Positions 46,736-54,969 of a DNA stretch of 60,741 nucleotides are shown one piece after another. Source of the stretch: a bacterium (GTDB taxonomy: Bacteria > Myxococcota_A > Bradymonadia > UBA7976 > UBA1532); contig JAUHYW010000066.1 in the NCBI GenBank assembly GCA_030426085.1, positions 1-60,741 of the forward strand, given 5' to 3'. A program made the translations under genes and the position numbers. The notes below the pieces were generated by a model. It was not told the origin of the DNA. It was given only the letters and a program-made list of their open reading frames with translations, and searched no databases. Numbering within the stretch: the first letter of the stretch is position 1; every line of letters begins with the position of its first letter.

Positions 46736-47608
46736 TCAGCGGCGGCTCTTCGGCAGCGGCCGCAGCGCGCCCCGCGGATCATCGGCCACGTCTTGCAGCG
46801 CCCGGGCCCGGGCCAGCGCCGCGCGGGCCGCCGGCTCGTCGTTCTGCCGCCGATGGAAAGCCGCCAGCCGTATGAAGATCACCGGGTTCGTCGGCTGCTC
46901 CGCCGCCAGGGCCGCGTACAGCGCGCCCGCCGCCCGCACGTCGCCCCGGCGCTCCTCGATCTCGGCCAGCTTCAGCCGGGCCAGCAGATCATCCGGCCGG
47001 GCCTGCAACACTTTGAGCACATGCGGGCGGGCCGCCGCCGGGCGCCCGGCCCGATCCCAGGCCCCGACCAGCGCCTCGTGATCGGCCAGGGTCAGCGCGT
47101 AGCGCCGCTCCAGCCGGGGCACGAGGGCCACCGCATCGGCGTCGCGCCCCGCCTCGAGCAGCCGCCGCATCAGCTCGAGCCGGGGGTCGACCCGCTGCTC
47201 GCCGAGGGCCACCAGCCGCTCCAGATCGGCCAGCCGAGCCGCCGGCTCCACCGGATGGGACGACCCGCAGACATACAGCGCCCGATGATCGGCCAGCAGC
47301 GCCGGCCCGAAGCGCTCGGCCTGGACGAGCTGGGCCCGCCCCTCGGCGCAGCGCCCCGCCGCGAGCTGCTCGGCGGCCAGCGCCCGGTGCGCGCTCTGGC
47401 GGGCCGCCGCGGGGTGGGCCTCGGGCAGCCGCCCCCGCACGTCCTCGAACGCCTCGATGGCCTCGGCGTAGCGCCCCTGCCCCAGCGCGTCGTGCCCCCG
47501 GCGCAGCATCGGATCCCCACAGCCGGCGAGTATCAGCCCCGCCAGCCCCAGGGCGAGCAGCAGCGGAGACGAACCCGACCGTCGGCGCATCTCGAAGAGG
47601 GTGAACAT
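46736..47608 (-). CDS. TPR lipoprotein
   Basis: 290 residues; lipobox LILAGC after a hydrophobic run. The mature protein consists of TPR-like helix pairs (AIEAFEDVRGRLPEAH, PDDLLARLKLAEIEERRGD, NPVIFIRLAAFHRRQND). It converges on the previous lipoprotein gene and diverges from the TlpA-like gene. An alternative ATG at 47590 would shorten it by six residues. Function unknown; TPR lipoproteins commonly assemble envelope complexes. Confidence 0.65.
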   Translation of the reverse strand: MFTLFEMRRRSGSSPLLLALGLAGLILAGCGDPMLRRGHDALGQGRYAEAIEAFEDVRGRLPEAHPAAARQSAHRALAAEQLAAGRCAEGRAQLVQAERFGPALLADHRALYVCGSSHPVEPAARLADLERLVALGEQRVDPRLELMRRLLEAGRDADAVALVPRLERRYALTLADHEALVGAWDRAGRPAAARPHVLKVLQARPDDLLARLKLAEIEERRGDVRAAGALYAALAAEQPTNPVIFIRLAAFHRRQNDEPAARAALARARALQDVADDPRGALRPLPKSRR

Positions 47609-47705
47609 CGCGACACCCTACCCCAAGCCGGCCTCCGGCGCAGGCCCCCCGCCTTCGCGTCCGCCCCACTACCAATTCGGCGGCGCCGGTGCTGTACTGC
47701 GCGCC

Positions 47706-48272
47706 GTGTCGTGGCCCCTCCCGCTGATCGCGCTGAGCGTGCTGGCCGTGCTCGCCGGCTGTGGCGGCGGCCCGAGCCCCGCCGCGGGCGACGTGCCCCC
47801 GCCGATCACCGGCCCCGACGGCGAGCCGGCCCGCTCGGTGAACCTCGTGCTGCCGGGCATCGACCCCGACGGGCGCGAGGCGGGCGACGTCTCGCTGCTC
47901 GCCCACCGGGGCAAGGTCGTCGCGGTCACCTACTTCACCGTGTGGTGCGTGCCGTGCGGCGAGACGCTGCCCCGCATCGCGCGGCTGGCCGGCGAGCTGC
48001 CCCAGCTCGACTACGTCGCGGTGAGCCTCGACGACAAGCCGGGCAAGCTGATCCCCGCCTTCGCCGAGTACACCCGCCTCGACCCCGACACGATCCGGTT
48101 CGCGATCGCCGACGCGGCCCACCGCGACGGCCGGACCCCCTTCGGGCCGCTGCGGGCGGTGCCGGTGACCCACCTCGTCGATCGCGGCGGGCGACACGTC
48201 GAGACGTTTTATGGCATCCCTCCGACCGTGTACCTGCATCGGCGGGTGCTCGAGCTGAGCGAGCGAGACTGA
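47706..48272 (+). CDS. TlpA-like thioredoxin-fold lipoprotein
   Basis: 188 residues from GTG, with lipobox VLAGC close to the N terminus. Residues about 65-180 are a thioredoxin/TlpA fold with redox motif WCVPC, the cis-Pro in VPVTHLV and a disulfide-reductase-like strand order. It probably keeps periplasmic cysteines reduced, for example for cytochrome c maturation. TGTACT ends seven bases before the GTG, so this transcript may also be leaderless; GTG 47601 is a less likely longer start. The ExbB gene follows after 19 bases. Confidence 0.75.
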   Translation: MSWPLPLIALSVLAVLAGCGGGPSPAAGDVPPPITGPDGEPARSVNLVLPGIDPDGREAGDVSLLAHRGKVVAVTYFTVWCVPCGETLPRIARLAGELPQLDYVAVSLDDKPGKLIPAFAEYTRLDPDTIRFAIADAAHRDGRTPFGPLRAVPVTHLVDRGGRHVETFYGIPPTVYLHRRVLELSERD

Positions 48273-48291
48273 CCGGGATGGACGACGACCG

Positions 48292-48963
48292 ATGAACGAG
48301 CTGTACGAGTTTCTCAAGCAGGGCGGGGTCTTGATGATCCCCATCCTGGCGTTCTCGGTGGTCGCCCTCGGCGTCTTCTTCGAACGCCTGTGGGCCCTGC
48401 GCCCGGGCGCGGTCATCCCCCGGGACTTCCTGGGGCTGGTGCGGCGCAAGGTCATCGACGACAAAGCCGGCGAGGCGCTCACCCTGTGCGAAGGCAACCG
48501 CTCGGCCGCCTCGGCGGTCGTCGCCAGCGGCCTGCGCTACGCCGGGCGCCCCCGGGAGGTCATCAAGGAGGCCTTCGAAGAGGTCGGCCGCATCGAGGTC
48601 ACCCACCTCGGCCGCTTCGTCGAGGTGATGGGCACCATCGCCGCCGTCGCGCCCCTGCTCGGGCTGCTGGGCACCGTCGTCGGCATGATCGAGGTCTTCC
48701 GCACCGTCGTCGCCGAGGTCGGGGGGCAGGCCGGCCCGGTCAACCCGGCGAGCCTGGCCAACGGCATCTGGGCCGCGCTGATGACCACCGCCGCCGGCCT
48801 CTCGGTCGCCATCCCGGCCTTCCTCGGCTACAAGTACCTGCTCTCGCGGGTCGACCGGCTGGCCATCGAGATGGAGGAGGTCTGCCTCGACCTGCTCGAC
48901 CTGCTCGCCGACGCCCCCGCCGTCGAGCCGGTCACGCTCGGCAAGGGCGAGGCCGCCCGATGA
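48292..48963 (+). CDS. MotA/TolQ/ExbB proton channel family protein
   Basis: 223 residues with three membrane segments (ILAFSVVALGVFFERLWAL; MGTIAAVAPLLGLLGTVVGMI; AALMTTAAGLSVAIPAFLGY), including the TVVGM motif and the Thr-rich helix of the ExbB/TolQ family. It forms the stator of an energy-transducing motor with its ExbD partner, encoded next with a 4-base ATGA overlap. Confidence 0.92.
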   Translation: MNELYEFLKQGGVLMIPILAFSVVALGVFFERLWALRPGAVIPRDFLGLVRRKVIDDKAGEALTLCEGNRSAASAVVASGLRYAGRPREVIKEAFEEVGRIEVTHLGRFVEVMGTIAAVAPLLGLLGTVVGMIEVFRTVVAEVGGQAGPVNPASLANGIWAALMTTAAGLSVAIPAFLGYKYLLSRVDRLAIEMEEVCLDLLDLLADAPAVEPVTLGKGEAAR

Positions 48964-49388
48964 ACTTCCGGGCGTCCTCCGGCCGGGCCCGGCGCAACGC
49001 GACCGTGGTCGACATCACCGCGCTGGTGGACGTGGTGTTCCAGCTCCTCATCTTCTTCCTGCTCACCTCGAGCTACGTCAGTCAGCAGTCCCAGCAGGCG
49101 CCCCAGGTCCCGGTCGAGCTGCCCGAGTCCAGCCTCCAGGCCCAGGACCAGCCGGCCGACGACTTCATCGTGGCCATCGACGAGGGCGGCCGCATCTTCG
49201 TCGGCGCCGACGAGCCGGTCTCGATCGAAGAGCTCGCCGTGCGCCTGGCCCGGGCGGCCGACGAGAACCCCAACACCATCGTCCTCGTGCGGGGCGACCA
49301 GACCGTGCCCTACGGCCGGGTGGCCCAGGTCATGGCGATGGCCCGGCTGACCGGGCTCAAGATCTCGGCGGTGCTGCGCAACCGGTAG
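48960..49388 (+). CDS. ExbD/TolR family protein
   Basis: 142 residues: a short cytoplasmic N terminus, one membrane helix with the proton-relay Asp in ALVDVVFQLLIFFLLTSSYV, and a periplasmic domain (IEELAVRLARAADENPNT, VLVRGDQTVPYGRV). It couples proton flow through ExbB to an outer-membrane process. No TonB is seen next to it, so either a distant TonB or a Tol-like role is possible. Confidence 0.92.
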   Translation: MNFRASSGRARRNATVVDITALVDVVFQLLIFFLLTSSYVSQQSQQAPQVPVELPESSLQAQDQPADDFIVAIDEGGRIFVGADEPVSIEELAVRLARAADENPNTIVLVRGDQTVPYGRVAQVMAMARLTGLKISAVLRNR

Positions 49389-49414
49389 GCCGTCGGCTCG
49401 CGGGCGGGAGAGCC

Positions 49415-49844
49415 CCGGTGGCCGCCGCGACCGCGGCCACCCCGGTCGGAGGCGCCGCGTGGGCTGCGAAAGTCGAGGGCGACCCGGTCGGGGGGCGCGG
49501 CATGGGCTGTGAAAATCGCGGGCGGCCCGGTCGGGGGGCGCCGCATGGGCTGTGAAAATCGCGGGCGGCCCGGTCAGGGGGCGCCGCATGGGCTTTGAAA
49601 ATCGAGGGCGCCCCGGTCGGGGGGCGCGGCATGGGCTGTGAAAATCGCGGGCGGCCCGGTCAGGGGGCGCCGCATGGGCTTTGAAATTCGAGGGCGCCCC
49701 GATCGAGGGGTGCCACTGCGGCTCTCCTGACCAGGGCCGCCCCGTCCGGGGAGCGCCTCGGAGGCTCTTCCGACCGAGACCGGCCCTGGTCGGAGGCGCC
49801 TCATGAACTCTTCCGACCGGGGTCGCCCCGATCAGCGGGCGCCC
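49415..49844. repeat. 43-bp-period tandem array, about 10 units
   Basis: Ten consecutive 43-base units begin at 49415, 49458, 49501, 49544, 49587, 49630, 49673, 49716, 49759 and 49802. The middle six share CATGGGCT, GAAAATCG and CCCGGTC; outer units are more diverged but keep the exact period. There are no unique spacers. The array fills most of the 610-base gap between exbD and the TIR-NACHT gene; the remaining bases on each side hold nothing else recognised except the promoter near 49965. Confidence 0.9.
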
Positions 49845-49964
49845 CGGAGGCGCCCCCGGCCGCCGCGCGCCCGGCTCCGAGCGCCCCGCCGGCAGCTAAC
49901 GCCGCCACACCCCCGTCATTCACTGCCTACGCGGCGTGATAGACCGCTGTAACGCCCCTCGCCT

Positions 49965-49992
49965 TTGCCTGCCCGGCGCCATCGGCTACGGT
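49965..49992 (+). promoter_or_regulatory. candidate leaderless promoter of the TIR-NACHT gene
   Basis: TTGCCT and TACGGT are separated by 16 bases and the -10 box ends six bases before ATG 49999. No ribosome binding site is present upstream. Confidence 0.5.
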
Positions 49993-49998
49993 TCCCCG

Positions 49999-52839
49999 AT
50001 GAGCGCGCACCCCCTCGACGCAGCCAGGGCCGGCCGGGTCTTCATCGCCTACCACGGCGGCGACGCGGCGCTGGCGAAGCAGCTCGCCGAGGCCATCCGG
50101 GCCGCCGGCGGCGCGCCGTGGCTCGATCAGGACGACCTGGACTACGGCGATGTCATCGGCGAGGGCGTCGTCGCCGGCCTGCACGGCGCCGAGCTGGTGG
50201 CGGTGCTGGTCTCGGCGCGCTGGCGCGACGGCAAGGGCTGGTACGCCGGGGAGGAGGTCGACCGGGCCATCGACCGCTGGCGCCGCGAGGGCCGGGGGCG
50301 GGTGGTGCCGGTCCTGTACGACGGCGCCTCGCCGGACGCGATGCCCTACGGGCTGTATCGGCTCAAGGCGTTGCCGGTGGCTCCGGGCGGCTGGGCCGCG
50401 GCGGCCCGCGAGCTGGTGCGGGTGGCCGGCGGCGCGGCGCGGCCGATCGACGAGCGGCCGCCGGGCGACGTGCCGGCCGAGCATCGAGATGCGCTGGCGG
50501 CGTGGCTCGAAGACATCGCCGATCGCTTCGACGACGTGGACGGCCTGACGCCGGAGACCGGGGGCAAGTGCCTGTCGACGCTGTACGTCCGGCTGGACCA
50601 GCGCCCGATCGAGGGCGGCGCCCGCGAGGCGTTGCTGGGCCGCGAGCTGGGCGGGCTCGGCCGGCCGCTGGACGATCTGCTGCGGGCGCATCCGCAGGGG
50701 CGGTGGACGCTGCAAGGCGACCCCGGCGCGGGCAAGACGACGCAGCTGCGCCACCTCGCGATGCAGCGGGCCCGGGAGGCGCGGGACGAGCTGGCCGAGG
50801 GGCGGCTGGGCGCGGCGCGGATCCCGATCTTCGCGTCGCTGGCGGCGCTCGACCTGCGGCTGGACGAGCAGAAGGACGCCGACGCGGTGACGGTCGCGGT
50901 GGCCGAGCACCGGCAGCGGGCGCTGACCCGGCACGACGCGGCGGCGCTGGATGCGGCGCTGCGCTGGGCGATCGGCGCCGGGCGGGCGCTGGTGCTCTTG
51001 GATGGTTTCGACGAGGTCCGGCCGGAGTCGGTGCAGCGGGTGCGGCGGCACATCGCGCTGATCGAGCGGCGGTCGCAGGCGGCGAGCCTCGTGGTGACCA
51101 GCCGCCGGTTCGGGTACGTGACGCCCAACGACCAGTTCAGCGAGCTGGAGATCCTGCCGCTGGGGCCCATGCAGCAGCGCGAGTTGCTGAAGCGATGGGG
51201 GCTGACCGACACGCGCATCGATGGGCTGATGGCCCAGGTGGCCGGGCGGCCGGCGATGCAGGACATGGCCGGCAACCCCTTCGTGCTGACGCTGATGGCG
51301 CTGCTGGCCGGGGAGAGCGCCGCGCCGCTGCCGACGCGGCGGGTGGCGCTGTACCGCGCGGTGTTGGGGCGGCTGGGGCGACCGCGGCGGGCGGACGAAG
51401 AGGCCCGGACCGGGCTGTCGCCGGAGGCGTTGCGGGCCGCGCTGGGCGAGCTGGCGCTGGCGCTGTTGAAGGACCACGCCGGGCCGTGGACCGCCGAGGA
51501 GCTGGATCACCACCTCGCCGGTCTGCCCGCGACGGCGCCCCTGTTCGACCGGCTGGAGGACATACCGTTGGCGCTGGAGGCCGACACCGGGCTCCTGGTC
51601 GCGCTGGAGCGCCGGTTCGAGCGCAAGCGGATCGGGTGGCGGTTCCTGCACCGGTCGCTGATGGAGTGTCTGGCCGCCGAGGCGCTGCACCGGCGGGGCG
51701 AGGTGGCGGCCCGCAAGTTCGCGGTGCGGCTGGCCGGCAACGGGCCGTGGTACGCGCGGTGGACCTGGACCCGTGTCGAGCAGATCGGGCGCTGGGCCGA
51801 GGTCTACTGCCATCTCGCGGCGATGATGGACGCGCCGCAGCAATTCCTGGATGGCATCGCTGCGGTGCACCCCCGGCTGGCGATGCGGGCGATGATGAGC
51901 CTGGACGCGGTGCCGGTCGCCGACCTGCTCGGGGACGAGGTCGACCTGCGGGCGGTTGATCTGAAGCTGGTCCGGCTGCTGATCGAGGCGGTGCCCGACC
52001 GGCAGGTGCTGGCCCGGGCGCTCGTGCGGCTGGCGCGGGCCAACGTCCGCAACCAGGAGGGCTTGCAGCTCATCGCCGCCGGGCTGGTGGCCATCGGGGC
52101 CGAGGTCTTGTTGCCGACCGTGGCCGAGGTCGCCGGGGGCTGGGACGCCATCGGGGTGCCCCGGCGGGCGTGGGTCGACATCCCGGCGGGCCACTTCGTC
52201 ATGGGCAGCCCACCCGAAGAGGCCGGACACCTCGGTGATGAAGGGCCGCAGCGCAGGATCTCCCTCAGCGCGTTCCAGATGGCCACGACGCCGGTGACCC
52301 AGGCGCTCTACGCGGTCGTCATCGGCCACAACCCGAGCCACTTCACGGGCGACTGGCGGCGCCCGGTCGAGCAGGTGAGCTGGGAGTACGCCGCCGCCTT
52401 CTGCGCGGCGCTGGCCGCGCTACAGGGGCAGCCCGTGCGGCTGCCGACCGAGGCCGAGTGGGAGTACGCCTGCCGGGCGGGCACCACGGCCCGCTTCTGG
52501 TCGGGCGACGCTGACGGCGACCTCGACCGCGTAGGCTGGTACGACAGGAACAGCGGCGGCCGGACCCACCCGGTCGGGCGGAAGCCGGCCAACCCCTGGG
52601 GCCTGTGCGACATGCACGGCAACGTCTTCGAGTGGTGTCGGGACTGGTTCGGTCGCTACCCCGCCCGCCCGGAGGCCGACCCGCCGGGCCCGCCCCATGG
52701 CACCAACCGGGTCATGCGGGGCGGGGCGTACGACGTCCTCGCCCGCTGGGCCCGGTCGGCGGCCCGCTACTTGGGGCACCCCGGGGTCCGGAACCGCAGG
52801 GTCGGTTTCCGCCTCGTCCGCGCCCCCCGAGCACCATGA
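49999..52839 (+). CDS. TIR-NACHT-FGE (SUMF1-fold) STAND protein
   Basis: 946 residues. Residues 12-150 are a TIR domain (RVFIAYHGGDAALAKQLAE, APWLDQDDLDYGD, SARWRDGKGWYAGEEVD) with Trp81 and Glu85/86 at the place of the NADase catalytic Glu. About 235-450 is NACHT: P-loop GDPGAGKTT (240-248), Walker B LLDGFDEV (about 333-340) and VTSRRFGYV. A helical arm follows, then from about 720 an FGE/SUMF1 C-type-lectin fold: WVDIPAGHFVMGSPPEE, MATTPVTQALY, LPTEAEWEYA, MHGNVFEWC, RGGAYD, VGFRLVR. The FGE catalytic Cys pair is missing, so this end should bind a ligand. A TIR NADase triggered by FGE-domain sensing, giving NAD depletion and abortive infection, is inferred. Confidence 0.85.
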   Translation: MSAHPLDAARAGRVFIAYHGGDAALAKQLAEAIRAAGGAPWLDQDDLDYGDVIGEGVVAGLHGAELVAVLVSARWRDGKGWYAGEEVDRAIDRWRREGRGRVVPVLYDGASPDAMPYGLYRLKALPVAPGGWAAAARELVRVAGGAARPIDERPPGDVPAEHRDALAAWLEDIADRFDDVDGLTPETGGKCLSTLYVRLDQRPIEGGAREALLGRELGGLGRPLDDLLRAHPQGRWTLQGDPGAGKTTQLRHLAMQRAREARDELAEGRLGAARIPIFASLAALDLRLDEQKDADAVTVAVAEHRQRALTRHDAAALDAALRWAIGAGRALVLLDGFDEVRPESVQRVRRHIALIERRSQAASLVVTSRRFGYVTPNDQFSELEILPLGPMQQRELLKRWGLTDTRIDGLMAQVAGRPAMQDMAGNPFVLTLMALLAGESAAPLPTRRVALYRAVLGRLGRPRRADEEARTGLSPEALRAALGELALALLKDHAGPWTAEELDHHLAGLPATAPLFDRLEDIPLALEADTGLLVALERRFERKRIGWRFLHRSLMECLAAEALHRRGEVAARKFAVRLAGNGPWYARWTWTRVEQIGRWAEVYCHLAAMMDAPQQFLDGIAAVHPRLAMRAMMSLDAVPVADLLGDEVDLRAVDLKLVRLLIEAVPDRQVLARALVRLARANVRNQEGLQLIAAGLVAIGAEVLLPTVAEVAGGWDAIGVPRRAWVDIPAGHFVMGSPPEEAGHLGDEGPQRRISLSAFQMATTPVTQALYAVVIGHNPSHFTGDWRRPVEQVSWEYAAAFCAALAALQGQPVRLPTEAEWEYACRAGTTARFWSGDADGDLDRVGWYDRNSGGRTHPVGRKPANPWGLCDMHGNVFEWCRDWFGRYPARPEADPPGPPHGTNRVMRGGAYDVLARWARSAARYLGHPGVRNRRVGFRLVRAPRAP

Positions 52840-52850
52840 CCCAAGGTCAT
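52836..52850. promoter_or_regulatory. perfect inverted repeat ATGACC-CAA-GGTCAT
   Basis: A 6-bp perfect inverted repeat with a 3-base centre overlaps the stop codon of the TIR-NACHT gene. It is followed by a relatively AT-rich stretch. It may be an operator for the next gene or part of a weak terminator. Confidence 0.3.
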
Positions 52851-52989
52851 TGTTCCTTGATACGGTAGGAAAACGGTCGCCCCCGTCACCGCCCGGCCAA
52901 CTGCTTCCGGCCGCGGTCGTCATTGCTTCCGCCGCCCTTCCGACCGCTTCCGCCCGCGGCATCCTCGAATCCCCCGGACCCCCGGTATG

Positions 52990-53018
52990 TTCCCGCCGCG
53001 GGGCGGCTGTGCTAGCGT
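52990..53018 (+). promoter_or_regulatory. candidate leaderless promoter of ATPase-TOPRIM pair 1
   Basis: TTCCCG and TAGCGT (within TGTGCTAGCGT, an extended -10) are 17 bases apart. The -10 box ends seven bases before ATG 53026 and there is no ribosome binding site. Confidence 0.45.
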
Positions 53019-53025
53019 CCGCCCG

Positions 53026-54117
53026 ATGATGCAGTGGATCGACATCGCCGCCTTCCGGGGCCTCGAGCGGCTGCGGCTGGACGATCTGGGCCGGGTCAAC
53101 CTGCTGCTCGGGCCCAACAACTCGGGCAAGACCAGCGTGCTCGAAGCCATCTCGATCGCGGCGGCGCCCGAGAGCCGGGAGACGTGGGTCCGGGCCGGGG
53201 CCTCCGGGGGGAGCTGGCCGTTCGCCCGGCACCGGGTGGGTCGCGAGCAGGTCCAGGGCATCGAGTGGCTGTTTCCCCGGCGGGATGGCGCGGCCGAGCG
53301 CCTTCGGATCGAGACCGACACCGGCGTGGCGAGCGCCGGCGTCACCCGGCTCGTGGCCCCTGCCTCCGACCTGCCGGATGGCTTCATGCCGTTCTTCCTG
53401 GCAGGCGCCGCCGGACGCGAACTCGCCGCCCTTCCATCTCGACGCGGCGTTCGGGTGGCTTTGCGCTGGACGGCCACGCAGGCCACCGCAGGCGATGCCG
53501 AGAGAGAGTGGGAGTTCTGGGATCTGACGCTCTCCGGCGAGGAAGAGGACGAGCGCCGTGCTTCTTCCCTGGTCATGCTCAACGGCTTCTCCCACCGCCA
53601 CGAAGCCTTGCTGCAACTCCAGGTCTCCGCGCTGATCAAGGCCGGCCGCAAGCGCGCGATCGTCGAGCTGCTCGGGCGCATGGACCCCGACATCCGCGAC
53701 ATGCACATCCTCGCCGACGATGACCGGGGCCACGGCATCTTCGTCGAGCACGCCCGCCTCGGCGTCGTGCCGCTGACCACCTTCGGCGACGGCATGCGGC
53801 GCACCCTGCACTTCGCCGCCGGGGTCATCCAGGCCCGGGGCGGCGTCCTGCTCATCGACGAGATCGAGATCGCCATCCACACCTCGGTCATCGGCTCGAT
53901 CTTCGACTGGCTCGTCGACGCCTGCGTCGAGCACGACACCCAGCTCTTCGTGACGACCCACAGCCTCGAAGCGGTCGACGCCATCCTCGCCGGGCGCTCC
54001 GAGTCGCTCGACGACATCGTGAGCTACCGCCTCGAAGACGGGCGGCTGCAGAAGCGGCTCTCCGGCGCGCAGCTCCACCGGCTGCGGTTCAAACGCGGGC
54101 TCGAGGTCCGCGGGTGA
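53026..54117 (+). CDS. AAA family (OLD/SMC-like) ATPase, pair 1
   Basis: 363 residues. IDIAAFRGLERLRLDDLGRVNLLLGPNNSGKTS is split here as the usual N-terminal strand plus Walker A (GPNNSGKT). A Leu/Arg-rich middle is followed by TTFGDGMRR, Walker B GGVLLIDEIEIAIH and the His-switch VTTHSLEAVDA. This is the AAA_15/OLD-like ABC-type ATPase class used in OLD, PARIS, Gabija and similar systems, which recognise phage signals and work with a TOPRIM nuclease. The stop overlaps the GTG of the TOPRIM-like gene (GTGA). It lies 186 bases after the TIR-NACHT gene. Confidence 0.85.
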   Translation: MMQWIDIAAFRGLERLRLDDLGRVNLLLGPNNSGKTSVLEAISIAAAPESRETWVRAGASGGSWPFARHRVGREQVQGIEWLFPRRDGAAERLRIETDTGVASAGVTRLVAPASDLPDGFMPFFLAGAAGRELAALPSRRGVRVALRWTATQATAGDAEREWEFWDLTLSGEEEDERRASSLVMLNGFSHRHEALLQLQVSALIKAGRKRAIVELLGRMDPDIRDMHILADDDRGHGIFVEHARLGVVPLTTFGDGMRRTLHFAAGVIQARGGVLLIDEIEIAIHTSVIGSIFDWLVDACVEHDTQLFVTTHSLEAVDAILAGRSESLDDIVSYRLEDGRLQKRLSGAQLHRLRFKRGLEVRG

Positions 54118-54893
54118 AGCGGGCCTTCATCGCGGTCGAAGGCCCGCACGACGTCGAGCTGATCGGCGCCCTGTTCCGCTCCCTCGATCCGAAGCGCCGC
54201 CGCGTCCGGCTGCTCGCCGAGCTGGACGACTTCTGGCGCCCGCTCGTCCCCGAGCGCTTCCCCCATCAGGGCGACCTCGCTCGCCGGGTGCCGGTGCCGG
54301 TCTTCTTCGTCGGCGGGTCCCGCTCGCTGGCGGTGATGGCCGACCGCGGGGACAGCGGCGTCGTCGACTCCATCCGCGGCGCGCTCGACGCGCTCAACGA
54401 CGCGCCGGACATCATCGACGCCGACGACCTCACCGGCCCGGCGCGCTGGGACCGGTTCCGCGCATCGAAAGCAGCCCGGGAGCTGGGCGACCTTCTGCCG
54501 ACGCAGGCCGGCCGCGTGCTGCCGGGCCCGTCGCGTGTCGGCGCCTTCGTGCTGCCCGACGGCGAAGGGCCGGGTACCCTCGAAGACTTGTTGCTGGACG
54601 CGGCGGGTATCGTCTATCCGACCTTGCTGGCCGGCGCCGAGACATACATCGCCGACGCCGCTCCCCATATCGCCGCCCTGCCCCGCGACGATCGCAAGGC
54701 GATCCAGAAGCCGGCCGGGGCCCGCAAGGCGACCGTCGCCTGCGTGGGCGCCATCCTGAAGCCGGGCAAGGCCATCCAGGCGTCGATCCAGGACAACTGC
54801 TGGTTCCGCACGCCCGAGGCGCTGGCCCTGCCCCGGGTAGCGGCGGCGCGTGAATGGCTGGCCGACCTGCTCGAACTGTCCCTTCCGAGGTGA
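54114..54893 (+). CDS. DUF3226/TOPRIM-like protein, pair 1
   Basis: 259 residues from a GTG overlapping the ATPase stop. FIAVEGPHDVELIGALF has the TOPRIM catalytic Glu, IIDADDLTG the DxD metal site, and GAFVLPDGEGPGTLEDLLLD the family motif further on. It matches the DUF3226 group, TOPRIM-fold relatives of OLD and PARIS AriB (DUF4435) nucleases. Together with the ATPase it makes a split OLD-like module. The middle carries an insert (about 75-100, RSLAVMADRGDSGVV) not seen in the copy of pair 2. Confidence 0.7.
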   Translation: MKRAFIAVEGPHDVELIGALFRSLDPKRRRVRLLAELDDFWRPLVPERFPHQGDLARRVPVPVFFVGGSRSLAVMADRGDSGVVDSIRGALDALNDAPDIIDADDLTGPARWDRFRASKAARELGDLLPTQAGRVLPGPSRVGAFVLPDGEGPGTLEDLLLDAAGIVYPTLLAGAETYIADAAPHIAALPRDDRKAIQKPAGARKATVACVGAILKPGKAIQASIQDNCWFRTPEALALPRVAAAREWLADLLELSLPR

Positions 54894-54934
54894 GCCGGCC
54901 GAGGGCCCACGCCTCGACCGGCCACCCCGCACAC

Positions 54935-54963
54935 TCGACGCCCAGCCGGGGACCGGATAGATT
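54935..54963 (+). promoter_or_regulatory. candidate leaderless promoter of ATPase-TOPRIM pair 2
   Basis: TCGACG and TAGATT are 17 bases apart; the -10 box ends six bases before GTG 54970. Confidence 0.45.
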
Positions 54964-54969
54964 GCGGCG

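Noticed and set aside
49415-49844. CRISPR array
   Set aside because: Units are contiguous 43-base repeats without spacers of unique sequence and no cas gene is near.
49999-52900. Diversity-generating retroelement targeting the FGE-fold C terminus
   Set aside because: The C-terminal FGE layout suits a DGR target, but no reverse transcriptase gene and no template repeat copy were found in the window.
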